A stretch of 64,000 bases of DNA, from positions 82,110-146,109 of the forward strand of contig JAKSYS010000068.1 of the NCBI GenBank assembly GCA_022925895.1, written 5' to 3'. The notes beneath the pieces are model-generated. The model ran no database searches, was not told where the DNA came from, and saw only the letters and a program-made list of their open reading frames with translations. Positions 20,353-31,360 of the stretch are shown here, piece after piece. Positions within the stretch are counted from its first letter, which is position 1. Each line of letters starts with the position of its first letter. The position numbers were made by a program, and so were the translations under genes. The DNA comes from Fragilaria crotonensis (Eukaryota; Bacillariophyta; Fragilariophyceae; Fragilariales; Fragilariaceae).

Positions 20353-21183
20353 TTACATTGCAAATTTGTAATTGTCTTCGTTGATCGTTGAATAAATGTG
20401 TCCTTCCGACGCCAAATAATCAATTGCCGCGCGCACTTCCGCTTCCCGATATGTGCCTGCCAGCATTTGCACCAATTTGTGAACGGGAGCACCCACTTCC
20501 AACTTCTCTCCCTCTACTCGAATGTAATTCGCAACGCTTTCCCTGAGACTGTCTTCTCCCGAAGTCGCAATCTTTTGTTGGATGGGTGTGGCTGTCACCA
20601 TATTGTTGTGATGCATACTGATCGGAGGTGCCATGCCTCCAATACGTTCGGCGCGTAAATGTTTTTCCGCCGAGTGCACGACTTCCAACATGTGATGGGT
20701 CAACTGGTCCCCCTGCACTAATTTACGAATCGAGTGTGCAACAATGGTCTTTTTGCCATCATAATCTTTGACAGCACCGAGGATGCGAACGTATTGCGCG
20801 TCCCGCGCTGCCATTTCCTTTTCTTCCAATTCGGCAGTGCTGTCATTGTCGTTGGTCCACTGTTTGACTTCAATAAGGCCGGTGCCGTCTTCAATTTCGT
20901 ACGACACGTTGGTGGACAAGTTTTCGACACTCCGAACGGCACCGACCAATTTAACGTGATGCAAGGGACGGCCATCGGGCAGAGCCAGGTCGCCTGTGCC
21001 GTCTTGAGATGATGTTGTGGAGGCGGCAAGGATCATTTTGCAAGTGACTGGGATCAAGGTTTGTTCGTCGTAGGCTTTTCGGGGAGCACCACCGCCACCA
21101 CCACGGTAGGGCGTTTGAGAGGAGTTGGGGCTACGTCCTGCGCCAGTGAAACCACCACCACCCGAGTCGCCTTGATAATCCAT
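20353..21183 (-). CDS. RPA2: Replication protein A 32 kDa subunit
   Basis: A single exon of 276 codons, the usual length of RPA32. The N terminus (MDYQGDSGGGGFTGAGRSPN) is Gly/Ser-rich, the phosphorylation-prone tail of the family. An OB fold follows with LIPVTCKMIL, LHHVKLVGAVRSVE, SYEIEDGTGLIEVKQW and YVRILGAVKDYDGKKTIVAH. A linker leads to a C-terminal winged helix (LESLREsVANYIR-type, GAPVHKLVQML, AAIDYLASEGHIYSTINEDNYKF). RPA32 is the middle subunit of the heterotrimer that coats single-stranded DNA in replication and repair; its winged helix recruits partners. No oddities. It is divergent from the metacaspase gene. Confidence 0.97.
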   Translation of the reverse strand: MDYQGDSGGGGFTGAGRSPNSSQTPYRGGGGGAPRKAYDEQTLIPVTCKMILAASTTSSQDGTGDLALPDGRPLHHVKLVGAVRSVENLSTNVSYEIEDGTGLIEVKQWTNDNDSTAELEEKEMAARDAQYVRILGAVKDYDGKKTIVAHSIRKLVQGDQLTHHMLEVVHSAEKHLRAERIGGMAPPISMHHNNMVTATPIQQKIATSGEDSLRESVANYIRVEGEKLEVGAPVHKLVQMLAGTYREAEVRAAIDYLASEGHIYSTINEDNYKFAM

Positions 21184-22120
21184 GCCTGGATGGGGGGGAT
21201 GGAATGATGTGGAACGTGTGAGGGTTTGAGGGACACGGCTGACATGTTATGTAAGAACATTTAACGAACGAAGGAAGTACAATGCCGTGACTCTATTGTG
21301 ATGAGTTTTTGTGCGCGCCATTTCTCGAGTTCTCGTTGAATGGGCAAGTACGAATTTCTACGTGAAAGTTCAAACTCCTACTGGAGGTACTCAACCGTAC
21401 CGGAGGGAAGATTCCCATCGAGATGCAAACAATGGGACTTAGTGAAGTGAGCGTCGACGTCGAAACGTACCGAAATTCATCCTGACTAGAAGTTCAATGT
21501 CGCGAATACAGGGAGGAGGTAGAGAGGGTAGGAGTGAGAGCGCGGAGCTGGTCTGACGACGACAGTAGGAGAAGGAGTCGAAGGCGTTTGAAATGCTGAA
21601 CAAACAGAGCAGAATGCTGCCAATCCGCGGGACAGATTTGCCCTATGCATATGACCGCACTCGAAGTTCCAAGTCAAGAGCTCTTGGAGCTTGGAGGCAA
21701 GATTTCATTCCGTCTGTCCTGTGTCAGACTTCGTGTCTTCGCTGTGGCACATGTCACAATTTCTAGCGCGAGCCCAGTCCTCTCCAAAACTCTTATGTAT
21801 TTTATTCAGCTTGGAATATAGTCATATATAAACTTGTCTAACTGGTTCTGGTTTGAAACCAGGCTGGCTCGAAAATACATCCTTGTATCCGGTTTCTCGA
21901 CAATTTTATGCTCCGTTGCCATATCGCTTCGCTGGCCTCTCATCATTGCTTTTCAGACTGTGCTTTTGGCGGAGGTGGAATAATTCTTGTATACACGGAT
22001 CATTTCGGCGTTGCATCTTATCTAGACGACAGTGTTCGGAACTCTCAACACACCACAGCACCACTGTACAAAGTCAAAGTACAACCAACCACCACACATT
22101 CAACAACAAGCATAACAACA
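21184..22120. promoter_or_regulatory. Divergent intergenic region between RPA32 and the metacaspase
   Basis: 937 bp. Contains TATATAAA-like sequence at 21824-21831 (GTCATATATAAACTTG), about 290 bp before the metacaspase ATG, and CA-rich sequence just before it (ACAACAAGCATAACAACA). The metacaspase frame is open back to 21908 but the upstream part looks like leader. Confidence 0.45.
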
Positions 22121-24088
22121 ATGGGCTCTCAGGGGTCGAAAGAAGAAAAGAGCAGTCGGCGAAAGAACTCTCAAGATTCACGCAGCAAACAAGTGACAAG
22201 GTCAGACTCGGAGTACGATTCCCATCCAGACGGTATCGTCAGCGCATCCTTCACAGAGACTGAATCGAGTAGTAAGGGACCTCATCACAATCATTCTGCA
22301 AATGCCTCGCCTCCTCCCATTGCTCGGAAGAAGGCAGCATCACAGACGCAAGACCAGACCGGTAAAGACGATGACAATCCAAACGGCAGTAACGGTGACG
22401 CTAACCACAGAACAGCCACAGCAGACAATAAGTCAAGCTTGATTTCTTCATTTGTTAACGATGACGAAGTCAAAGTCAATCTCGCCATGGCAGATCTTAT
22501 GGCATACCTCCAGGTTGTGGCCAACAACTCAGCAAACCTACCTCTCACTCGACGAGACGATCCTGAGCTGCCTAAAACAGTATCATCTCTTACCGCCGAC
22601 GAATATTCACGCAAATCAGCTGCCTTTATTCCGGCAGATGTTAGAGTTATTGCCGGTTCCTTTACCAAGTATGGTCGAGTATGGGACTTGCCCTCAAGCG
22701 AAGAATTCAATGCCGTCGATGGGGCGCACGAACCAGGGCGGAGCTACGGAGGAGCCTGTGCAAATGCCATGCTCAAGGTCTTGTACGATGCCGCCAATGA
22801 ATCCAACGCTCTAGAAAATGGCGCCCCCGGAGCCAATGATTCGCTCTTTGACGACGACGACGAAGAGTCCTTGATCAGCAGTTATGGTGTCCATGGACTG
22901 TCACGCGATCGGACCTTCCAGTCCTTGACGCTGGGCGACGTGGCGACTCAATCGACTCTCACTTGGGCCACGCTGTTGCGCAAAATGAAGGCAGAAATTG
23001 CCGAAATCGAATACGCGCAAGCGCCCACCATTACTTCCACCCGCAAATTTGATCTCAATCAACCGTTTACCCTCATTCCGGCTGGATTCGATGAAACTGT
23101 TAATAAGAAACGCAGTTTGTTGATTGGTTGCAATTATGGGAATGTCCATGGAGCGGAACTGAAGGCATCACATGATGATATTCGCTCCATAAAGGATTAT
23201 ATCGTTAATGTGCATGGATTTTCGGAAACAAAAGGATACATGACGGTACTATTGGATGATGACTCGCACAAGCACCCAACGCACCTGAACATCACCGAGG
23301 GCTTCAAGGCGCTTTCAGAGTTGTCGCAACCGGGGGATGCTGTCTTTGTCCACTTTTCGGGGCACGGAGGAAGAGTGCTGGACGACGAGTCGTACGACGA
23401 AGTCATTGTCCCGAGTGACTTCCAAACGTCAGGGATCATTCGTGATACCTTGATCTTCAAGACGTTATTGGCACCCATGAGGTATGGTGTGACCGTCACT
23501 ATCCTGATCGATTGCTGTGATACTGGCATGGTGTTCGATTTGCCCTATTCCTGGACCACCAAGACGGATCGAATTGAAACGGAAGCGAAACTCACGCTGA
23601 ATGACGACTTTTCGTTTGTGAGGTTCCTCAAGGTAGTAAAAACACTGTACGATGCCTCCACCTTCACGCAACTGGGCCGGACTGTGGGTTCCGCGCTGCA
23701 TACCAACGGGAACGAAGACGATGATTATCCCACGGACGCTGCGGAGACGATGGATGATGAAACGACGAAATCCAATTTGGGAGGTGCACAGGAAGGAGGG
23801 GCTCAAACGTCGTTTTTATCAGCTTTTGGGGCATGCAACAATGGTGATTGTGCGGGCGTCAAAAACAAAACTAACGACAACAAGACAAGATCCACTCACG
23901 ATGGAGAGTCACCATCGACACCATCAAAGAAACACAATTTCTTTGAAAAAGTACTGAATTGCACACTCATCGGAGACGATGATGGGAGTGATGATGATAC
24001 GTACACTCGAGATGGCGACATGGAGGCCACCACCACTTTTGAAACTGAAGACGAATCGTACCAACCCCGTCGTCGACGAAGACGTTAG
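22121..24088 (+). CDS. Metacaspase-like cysteine protease with probable N-myristoylation site
   Basis: I start at the ATG at 22121 (655 residues) because it follows a CA-rich leader and gives MGSQGSK, a good N-myristoylation consensus, followed by a Lys/Arg cluster; an in-frame extension to 21908 exists. Residues ~1-110 are polar and disordered. The caspase-like p20 core begins at KKRSLLIGCNYG and has MTVLLDDD, DAVFVHFSGHGGR with catalytic His415 and ILIDCCDTG with catalytic Cys466 (the family norm is DxCHSG). DLPYSW follows. A p10-like region is interrupted by acidic, Asn-rich low-complexity sequence, and the protein ends in RRRRRR. Metacaspases cut after Arg or Lys and act in stress and cell death in diatoms. 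Membrane attachment by acylation is inference. Confidence 0.9.
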   Translation: MGSQGSKEEKSSRRKNSQDSRSKQVTRSDSEYDSHPDGIVSASFTETESSSKGPHHNHSANASPPPIARKKAASQTQDQTGKDDDNPNGSNGDANHRTATADNKSSLISSFVNDDEVKVNLAMADLMAYLQVVANNSANLPLTRRDDPELPKTVSSLTADEYSRKSAAFIPADVRVIAGSFTKYGRVWDLPSSEEFNAVDGAHEPGRSYGGACANAMLKVLYDAANESNALENGAPGANDSLFDDDDEESLISSYGVHGLSRDRTFQSLTLGDVATQSTLTWATLLRKMKAEIAEIEYAQAPTITSTRKFDLNQPFTLIPAGFDETVNKKRSLLIGCNYGNVHGAELKASHDDIRSIKDYIVNVHGFSETKGYMTVLLDDDSHKHPTHLNITEGFKALSELSQPGDAVFVHFSGHGGRVLDDESYDEVIVPSDFQTSGIIRDTLIFKTLLAPMRYGVTVTILIDCCDTGMVFDLPYSWTTKTDRIETEAKLTLNDDFSFVRFLKVVKTLYDASTFTQLGRTVGSALHTNGNEDDDYPTDAAETMDDETTKSNLGGAQEGGAQTSFLSAFGACNNGDCAGVKNKTNDNKTRSTHDGESPSTPSKKHNFFEKVLNCTLIGDDDGSDDDTYTRDGDMEATTTFETEDESYQPRRRRRR

Positions 24089-24865
24089 GAAGAGGATTCA
24101 GTACCATCCAACTCCGCCCCACCTTAACCGCAACCAATCCTATATTATGAACGAACCAAGAGCCGATTATATTTTATGCAGAATCGGTGTGTAGCTCCAT
24201 ATTTATAGTATACTAACAAGCATCGATCCTTTTCATGATTGACTGTTCCATTCCAATGTCTTGCTCAAGCAGTGGGTACGCATACGTATTACCATCGTCA
24301 ATGTGGTACTCGGAGTAGTGCTATAGAATTACAGTGACTAATGTTCTTGTTGTGCAATTGAAAATGCACATGGCAATAAAACGCATTCGTTGTTTTTTGT
24401 TTGTAGTCTGGCGACGATTTTGTGTAGAACCCAGCAGTGTGATCTTGTCAAGGCGCATGTATTATTGCACACAAGGAAGTTAAGGTCCTGCCATATTTTT
24501 TCGGAGCACTGGGCTGGACTTTTCGATCGACTTGTTGGAGTACGTTGTGTGTATGGTAGTACTTAGTCTTGTAGTCATATTCTTCCAAAAAGTGAGGCGG
24601 CGGGATATTGGTTAGGGATGATGTGGGGAGGAGATGCAGTGATGCTATTGGTACTTCCTCTTCGTATCATTTGCGCTTTTGCGAATCCGACAAGGTAGGT
24701 ACACTAGAGTGTCTATATGTTTTCGTACAAGTCGGGTTGCGGTTCTACAGTTTGTTGGAAGCACAAGCGAGATTTGTTGCGTACTATAAGGTGTACAAGA
24801 TGCTCAAGAACAAAACATCATTGCCCATATAGATTTGGATTTCTAAGTTCGTAAGACGTTAGACA
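24089..24865. other. Tail-to-tail intergenic spacer, 777 bp
   Basis: Between the metacaspase stop and the glycine-zipper gene stop. AT-rich with no convincing ORF; the 74-codon frame at 24608 shows no recognisable domain. Confidence 0.35.
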
Positions 24866-25396
24866 TCAGACCACATGCTTGAGGACACGATCAAGTCTCT
24901 CTAACTGATCGTTCTGCAACAGTTCACGATCAACCATGTATCGCACGACGCCAAAGATTGATGCTCCACCCATGAGCAATTTCAACTCTGGGTTGTTAGT
25001 GATAGTTTCAAGGAATTCCTCCTTGAAAGATTCATGAAATGCCCTTAGTACTTCGCGACGTTTCATGGGTGGCGTTTGATCCAACAACTCGTTAAGCGAA
25101 ACAACATTCTTAGCAATTCTGGCGGCCATGGCGGTACCAACCGCACCACCTACCACGGCTCCAACTGGACCTGCCACGATGACGCCTGCCATGACTGACA
25201 GTCCTGCAGCCACTCCAGCCTGAGTGCCCTTTCGAATTGTAACTTTGATTTCACGTTTGCGTGCCACATGCTGCAAATCTTCATAGTCTTGTTGTTCTTG
25301 AGGGTCGGCAAATACCAATGCCTCACTTTTATTATCGCCCGTTCGAACCTTTGCATTCCTCCCACTCGAGGGAGAACAGAACCACCAAAAACACAT
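24866..25396 (-). CDS. C19orf12-like glycine-zipper membrane protein
   Basis: A single exon of 176 residues starting MCFWWFCSPSSG. Residues ~55-95 are a glycine zipper (GLSVMAGVIVAGPVGAVVGG and AVGTAMAAR) that could form a membrane hairpin. The remainder is helical with LNELLDQTPPMKRREVLRAF, FLETITNNPELKLLM and a closing VDRELLQNDQLERLDRVLKH. The layout - hairpin, then a helix beginning near a PP-x-x-R/Q motif, a repeated LL, and a final amphipathic helix - matches the C19orf12 family, linked in animals to mitochondria, ER and lipid droplets. The function is not known at molecular level. An upstream frame (to 25608) is also open but in another phase. Confidence 0.65.
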   Translation of the reverse strand: MCFWWFCSPSSGRNAKVRTGDNKSEALVFADPQEQQDYEDLQHVARKREIKVTIRKGTQAGVAAGLSVMAGVIVAGPVGAVVGGAVGTAMAARIAKNVVSLNELLDQTPPMKRREVLRAFHESFKEEFLETITNNPELKLLMGGASIFGVVRYMVDRELLQNDQLERLDRVLKHVV

Positions 25397-26034
25397 CGTG
25401 GTGGTGTTAACTGGTTAATCTCGTTGAAGGCAGCAAACGAATTCAATGACTTCTGGAGTAGTACTCGAGCAGTCCTTTGTAAATCAGAAAGGAGCTGCGA
25501 GTATGAGGTTGAAAGTTGAAACGTGACACCATGATACTCCAGCACGGCGTTTTTGAATTGGCGCAAATTGATAGAAAAAGTGATTTTCAATTTTTGGCGA
25601 GGATGCATCGATTTGTCCTGACCACGGAACCCAGAATCTTCGTCACTGACAGAATCCCTCTATTCAAATGAAATAACGGGACAGGGGGACAGGCGGTATT
25701 ATGTGCTTTCAAATCTGGAGTATCCTGTGGAGCTGTGGAGTGTGGAGACACGCGTCGGCGAGTTCGCAATGAGTCCGTGGTCTTATGACTGAGATTAGGC
25801 GGTCTTTCAAATCCGGAGTTGATGTGTTAGTGACACGAGTCAACGACATCCCAATAATTCCGGGCCTTTATCTACCGGTACTGTAGCTTGTCCGTAGTCT
25901 ACTTGTGAATATATGACCCCAAACGGAAAGGAGTCACATCTCAACGACTGCGAGAGAAGAAAAGAAAGTCATCTTGTCCACCGGCTGTCTTGATATGACT
26001 GAATTAAGGCGGAATACAAATGGGATCATATGGT

Positions 26035-26823
26035 TCCACATCAGAGTCCTGCACTGGGTATGACGCCTGTGTCCATGGGTACCCAAGGCATCCGGTACGC
26101 AGGCTTGGACCACCCATTACCCACCCATGCTTCGTATGGTTGAGCTCGGACCACCCGTTACCCACCCACGCCAACTAAGTCGTACCCATACCCACCCATT
26201 ACCCGTTGCCCACGCTAATAATTTCCTGGTCTACCACACAACACGCTAGCACAGTACGCACTCAGCGTACTATAGCACGCTTGTACTAGAGAAGTCACTA
26301 CAGTACAACGTACTGGAGCACTCTATAGCTACTAGCTACAGTATACTCGGAGTACTGAAGTGCAATGGTCGATTCGTGTGGGAAGGTTGGACCACCCATT
26401 ACCCACCCACGCTTTGTGCAGTCGACCTCAGACTACACCCACCACTGGTTGGGCGTGCCATACGAGTTTCACCCAGGCCCACCCAAACCCATTGGGTTAA
26501 GGGTGGTTTTGGGTCAGATTCATGGGTGGGTCTGGGTGGGCCGGCAAATCATAGCGACAGTAGATGTTTGCTACGGTAGTAGTAGAACCATCTACTCCAG
26601 TACTAACTACTGGGTTTGGGTGGGTTTGGGTAGGTCTTGGTGGATCGTATGGGTTCTGGGTGGTTTTGGGCTGGTACTTCCGTGAGCGTAGCTTTACGTG
26701 GGTACCCATGGGTTTGATATTTTCAGAAATTCCCGTCTCTGATACCCACCCATTATCCATGGGTATGGGTGGGTACTGGGTGGGTACTGGGTATGGGTAC
26801 CCAGTGCAGGACTCTGTTCCACA
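26035..26823. repeat. Inverted-repeat element composed of TACCCACCC/GGGTGGGTA words
   Basis: CAGAGTCCTGCACTGGGTA at 26042-26060 recurs inverted at 26798-26816 (TACCCAGTGCAGGACTCTG), with GTTCCACA/TGTTCCACA-like ends continuing outward. Between them the left part is C-rich (ACCCACCCATTACCC, 26108-26220 and 26386-26415) and the right part G-rich (26480-26800), so the two halves are partly complementary. The G-rich half has runs suited to G-quadruplex formation. This looks like a fold-back, non-coding mobile element of about 0.8 kb. Confidence 0.6.
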
Positions 26824-27315
26824 TTGTATCCATGGGGTTCAGTCACTTGGCAAATGCTGCACACGCTCCATTTGTTACTCGGAGCTCGGAGCTCGGAGTA
26901 CCATACGGTAGAGTACTCCGTTCTGTGTATCGGTTCGGTGTATCTGTTTATCATACTATCATACACACCTTACAGTTCACATTTCACATTACCAGTACTG
27001 TAGGGGACGCCATTGGTGGTCCCGCTACTGTACATACATGCATATTCATACAAAATACAAGTACAGCGAGAACTCCAGTACATGGTACCTGGTAGTCCAA
27101 GGTGTATTCAGTGGCTTCAGAGTCATAGTGTGTTCAATGTTCACTATATGAATACGGAATACTCCAGTACAGTGCTTGTAACCAGGGTTCAAGTACTGGA
27201 TTTGATAGAGTACTAACACCGTACTATTACCTTTCGCGAAATCTGACATATGCCAATAGGTGTCGCAAAATGACTGGTTGATGCCAGCCAGCAATGCCAA
27301 TTGACAATCAACTAA

Positions 27316-27816
27316 GAGCATCCCCACCCGATGCGTTACTTTTTCCAAATGGTCTAGTAGCTCGACAATTATGTCCAAAAATCCCACACCGGTAGGGCCT
27401 TTCTGTTATTTCACACCCCTACTTCATACTTTGCGGAACAGATCTCTTCTGCAAAGTATGAAAAAGTATGAATATCATACTTTCTATTGTGACAAATATG
27501 TCACAAATCGAACCATTCGACTCAAAAATGCAGTAATCCGATTGGCTACGCTCTTCGTTCAACATGTGATTCGCACTCCGCTACATTTTGCGTATTTCGT
27601 TGTTATTTAATTTTACGCGGGGCCAAGCCTTTTGACGTATACTTGTACGAGCAAATTGCCCATGTCATCAGAATATCCGGGGGGTGTCATACATCTGATC
27701 TTTTTGTTTCCCTCAACCGGTGCGAAAAGGATACCACCAAAATGTCTGAAATTGGTTTCTAAGGCGAAAAAAGGTGTCCATGGACAGAAAAAGTAACGCA
27801 TCGGGTGGGGATGCTC
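27316..27816. mobile_element. Tourist-like (PIF/Harbinger) MITE, 501 bp, with TAA target duplication
   Basis: The ends are GAGCATCCCCACCCG... and its inverse ...CGGGTGGGGATGCTC, a perfect inverted repeat of about 30 bp (27316-27345 and 27787-27816, through ATGCGTTACTTTTT). It is flanked on both sides by TAA (27313-27315, 27817-27819). A GAGCATC terminus with a TWA duplication is characteristic of Tourist MITEs mobilised by PIF/Harbinger transposases. There is no coding potential. The perfect ends and target duplication suggest recent insertion. Confidence 0.85.
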
Positions 27817-27964
27817 TAAGGAGTTTCACAATTAATCGACCTTTTTGGATAGACCAACACAAAGTAGTCGCGAGCGTCAGCACATTACCAACGACTTCCG
27901 AGGTCGTTACAGACAACAGACTCCTCCATAGCTCATTGTTCTTGAGATAGACGAGTGAGGTTCT

Positions 27965-29345
27965 ATGACGATTAGGTTCACATTCACGAGGTTCCTGGCG
28001 GCGGTTGCCGGCTTGGCCATTATGGCAGTTGTGTCCCTCGAGCACATTGGAGTGTCCCTTTTCCCAACCGCCCCTCGTCAGCTGCTTGCAAATGGTATTA
28101 CAGGAGGAGATCCACTCCGAATCGCCGTCTTCGGTTCCTCTCAGAGTTGGGGAGCTATCCTTGAAGACAGATTTCAGGCCTATCCATACAGGTTGTCTCC
28201 CCGTGTTGATAACTTTGCCTACTTCGCCGCTGGTACGTTAAGGTCACCGCTGAATACCCACTAATGAAAGTGACCAAAGCTAAATCGCTGACCCTTTTTT
28301 ACCAGGCCCGAACTATCCTGCTGTTTGCACTCAATCCTTGATTGGAAATCATGCTGTTTATGACTTGATTCTTTTGGAGTACTATGTGAATGGTGCTGAG
28401 AACGGCCTTGCTGAATTGGCAACTCGTCTCCGCGCTCGTTTCCCCGAAGCGATCATTATCGTCATGAAATTTTATGGTCCATTCGATGCACTTCGTGCAT
28501 CCGGTCCTGGTAAGGAAGACTGGCAGACTTTGGCAGAGTGGAAGAAATCCATGAAGATTCCGACTGGCGCCTTGAACGAACTCGTCAACGCTGTGGAAAA
28601 GGACACTGGGGTTTGGCGTTTCCGCGAGCATCCCAACTCGGACAAGGCCATCAACAGAGTTGTTCGTGAAATTAAAGGATACCAGTTTCGCCTTCCGCAG
28701 GCTGAGACTCCCAGCAAGACTTTGGTCAGCTACCTTCGCTTCTTTGATAAGAACATGAATCAGCTTCTGGCGGAACGTGGTCATGCTTGGGTTGCCGATA
28801 TGTGTGGAAAGATTGTCCGTAGCCACATTCTTGCCAAACAGAAACCGTTCAAACATGTCCAGCGAGCCAAGGTTGGATCTTGGGGTAAGGGAGACTCGTG
28901 CAACGTCTGGAAGACCTCGGGTGGCATGCCTCATGAATTCTCGAGCGGCTTGGTCCTGAACCAGTATGATGTGAAGCACGGGAAGTTTGCGTTGGAACTC
29001 AATACTACTGGATGGCTTGATGTTGAGAATGAGTTCAACGAACCTCGCTCCCTCTATCTGAGTTTCATGGCATCTGATGTTTTGGGTACTTACCCAAATG
29101 CTGTTGCGACGATTGATGGTAAGACCTACCAACTCAACACGAATGCCAAGGGGAAGGACATTCACAAGGTTGGTGTGATCCGCACCATCCCTGTTGGAAT
29201 CATCCCTGCTGGTAAAGTGACTCGCGTCACATTGACGACAAACATGGCGGGAGCGTCCCTCCCATTCCGTCTCGTCGGCACCACCATTCCCAATCCGGCA
29301 GTTACACCTGTCGAATTCAACTTCGGCCCAATGTTCAACAAGTAG
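27965..29345 (+). CDS. SGNH-hydrolase-like exported or membrane-anchored protein
   Basis: Exon 1 is 27965-28232 and exon 2 is 28306-29345; the 73 bp intron (GTACGTTA ... TTTACCAG) joins G|GC in frame, giving 435 residues. Residues 8-35 are an uncleaved signal or anchor (FLAAVAGLAIMAVVSLEHIG). The SGNH-like part starts with LRIAVFGSSQSWG, where GSS takes the place of the block I GDS, followed by YDLILLEYYVNG (block III region) and RFPEAIIIVMKFYGP. A GHAWV motif near residue 265 could supply the block V His. The C-terminal 150 residues look beta-rich. Diatoms have many such predicted proteins; whether this one is an active esterase or an O-acyl transferase is not clear. The substrate is unknown. 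Confidence 0.75.
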
Positions 29346-29958
29346 AGCAGTGAGTCAGGTACTGTTGTACTTTGGAAAGAACAGGCTGTCCTGAACGCGC
29401 GACGGCGTAAGTTCGCGTTATTGAAGCCAAGCATTAATTTTATATAAAATGAATGTATGGATTGTGGGCTCACCATCTAACCATCGGAGGAGTTTCATCT
29501 TCATTTCATGTTGTCACTAGTAGTACTATCCTACCAGTATCATAGCTTTGGGCATGATCTTTTTTTTTCGGAGTTGTGCACTTGTACTGTACTCCTACTA
29601 CGTACGTGCTATGTCATATTGAAACCTCGGCATTTGGGGGGTACGGCACAGTATCGGGAACCCCAGTACTCCGTACCAACACACGTCAGTGATAGGATCC
29701 ACCTCATTGATTCCTACTGTCGTATGAGAAGTGCAAGGTAGAAGTTAGTACGAGTACGGGTTTTGTAAACTTTGAAAAATCCTTCTGACGACATGATTTC
29801 AACATCCAACACAGCTATGAAACAAACTGTTGATCCTCGTCTCTCGACTCTCGACCGGTCGAGTACCATAGTTGAGAACAATACAGAGTACAACCATAAC
29901 CAGTTTCTGTCCGATGATTGGCAACTTCGAACCCCGAGAACCCTTGAAGTCTCATCGG
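29346..29958. other. Intergenic spacer between two plus-strand genes
   Basis: 613 bp. Includes a T run at 29562-29569 and GTAC-rich sequence at 29517-29760. The next gene's frame is open upstream of the chosen ATG to about 29872. Confidence 0.35.
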
Positions 29959-31248
29959 ATGTTGCAATGGTCGCTGACGCTCCTGATAGTGATGGTGCAG
30001 CCTCGCGATTCATTCGCCTTCACTTCCCAACAATCCTCGTTAATCCGATCTTCATCATACTCGTTACTACAGTTACAAGCCCAGAAACTCTCTGATTTAC
30101 CAAAGGGTATCTCTCCTTTTGAAAAGGGTGATTATAATCCCCAGGATTTACGGTCTCAATTTTGGAAGGCGGCTGGTCGTGCCTTGGATCAGGTCCGACG
30201 AGATAACACAAGTGGCAAGCGCACACAGCAACAACAACAAAATTTGCTGGAAATTGAATTCCCTCCTCTCCTCTTCAAGGGAAAGAGTCAATTTGATGAT
30301 TTTGACAACGTTCAGGAATTGGATTTGAATCGAGATTGGTGTATTGAATGGTTGCCACTGTTGAAGAATAGCAATAATAACAATGCTGTCGTTTGGCTCA
30401 TTCTTCCTGATGTGAAGGAATGTGAATTGGCCAAGCAGGAATGGAAGGGAAGTCGGTATCGCGATGCGGCCCAATTTACAACCATTGAAGCGGTTACTCG
30501 ACATTATGCTACGACGGCTACTACAAGTGCGACACAAACTGCAGACTACAAAAAACCATGGGGCGCAACCTTTGCCAGCGGAATGTCAAATCTCTTAACC
30601 GGAGGTGGGGACTTCTTGGGAGATTCTGGTGCTCTGGATCAACTCGAAGGGTCACCTGATATTCATCTCATATGGTACGTGGTGGTTCGTCACAAACTTT
30701 TTGTTGGTGCGGTTGATTTTCTGTTTTCGATTGTTCATCAAACGGAATCGAGCCTCTAATACTCAAAATACATCACACCTCACACTGATCCTCCCACATT
30801 CCATGGCATGGCATCATACACATCACTTGATCATTCAATTAGTCAACCCGGAAACGGCGGTCCCGTCGAAGACTGGGTCAATTGTGAAATTCTACACAAC
30901 AATGGTGGCGACCAAGTCACGACTGTCATTGTGAACGGTGCCTTGGACAAGGTCCGCGATGGGTACTATCCTGGAATTTTCTTTCCGGCACTTGCCGCCA
31001 CAGTCGATCGGTTCTACAAGAAATTTGAAAGCATTTTTTACTTGCGACCGCTTTCTGATAAGGGATGCTATGGGTGGGTGTACCGTGTCTATCCCGAGCC
31101 ATGGCAGGTAATTTTGCAAACCAAGACTGTTGTCAAGGACAAGGTGGTGATTGAGAATACGGTTGTGTACACATCCGACACCAGACCGTCCTTTGCGCTG
31201 GCTTTGGAGAAAATGGTGCAAGAAGCTACGTCCAGACAACAATCATAG
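29959..31248 (+). CDS. DUF1995-family plastid protein (LPA3-like)
   Basis: Exon 1 is 29959-30674 and exon 2 is 30843-31248. Splicing TG|T restores I-CQPGNGGPVEDW, the most conserved motif of DUF1995, giving 373 residues. The chosen ATG gives a signal peptide (MLQWSLTLLIVMVQPRDSFA) with F right after the cleavage site (SFA|FTS), followed by a Ser/Gln-rich transit segment: the bipartite diatom plastid presequence. An in-frame ATG at 29914 is the alternative start. The domain continues with LLEIEFPPLLFKG, NRDWCIEWLP and VWLILPDVKE, then a second half with GALDKVRDGYYPGIFFP and YLRPLSDKGCYGWVYRVYPEPWQV. Arabidopsis LPA3, of this family, assists photosystem II assembly; a similar chloroplast role is inferred. 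A Gln run (CAACAACAACAA) lies near 30225. Confidence 0.85.
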
Positions 31249-31360
31249 CAGGCGATCAAAATCACTACAGAAATGGAGAGTACTAGTGCATACTTTGAGT
31301 TCCGTCGTAAAATATAGTTGTATTGCTATACTGGAGTAATCATCACCGATAAATTCGTCG

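Larger units (their letters stand above)
25397..27964. other. Repeat-rich intergenic region, 2.6 kb
   Basis: No host gene is seen. It contains the inverted-repeat element 26035-26823, the GAGCTCG triple repeat at 26878-26900, a GTAC-dense stretch (26990-27230) and the MITE 27316-27816. The ORFs within it are made of the repeats. Confidence 0.6.

Noticed and set aside
26365-26911. ORFs encoding Trp/Val/Gly-rich proteins
   Set aside because: They are translations of GGGTGGGT-type repeats inside the fold-back element.
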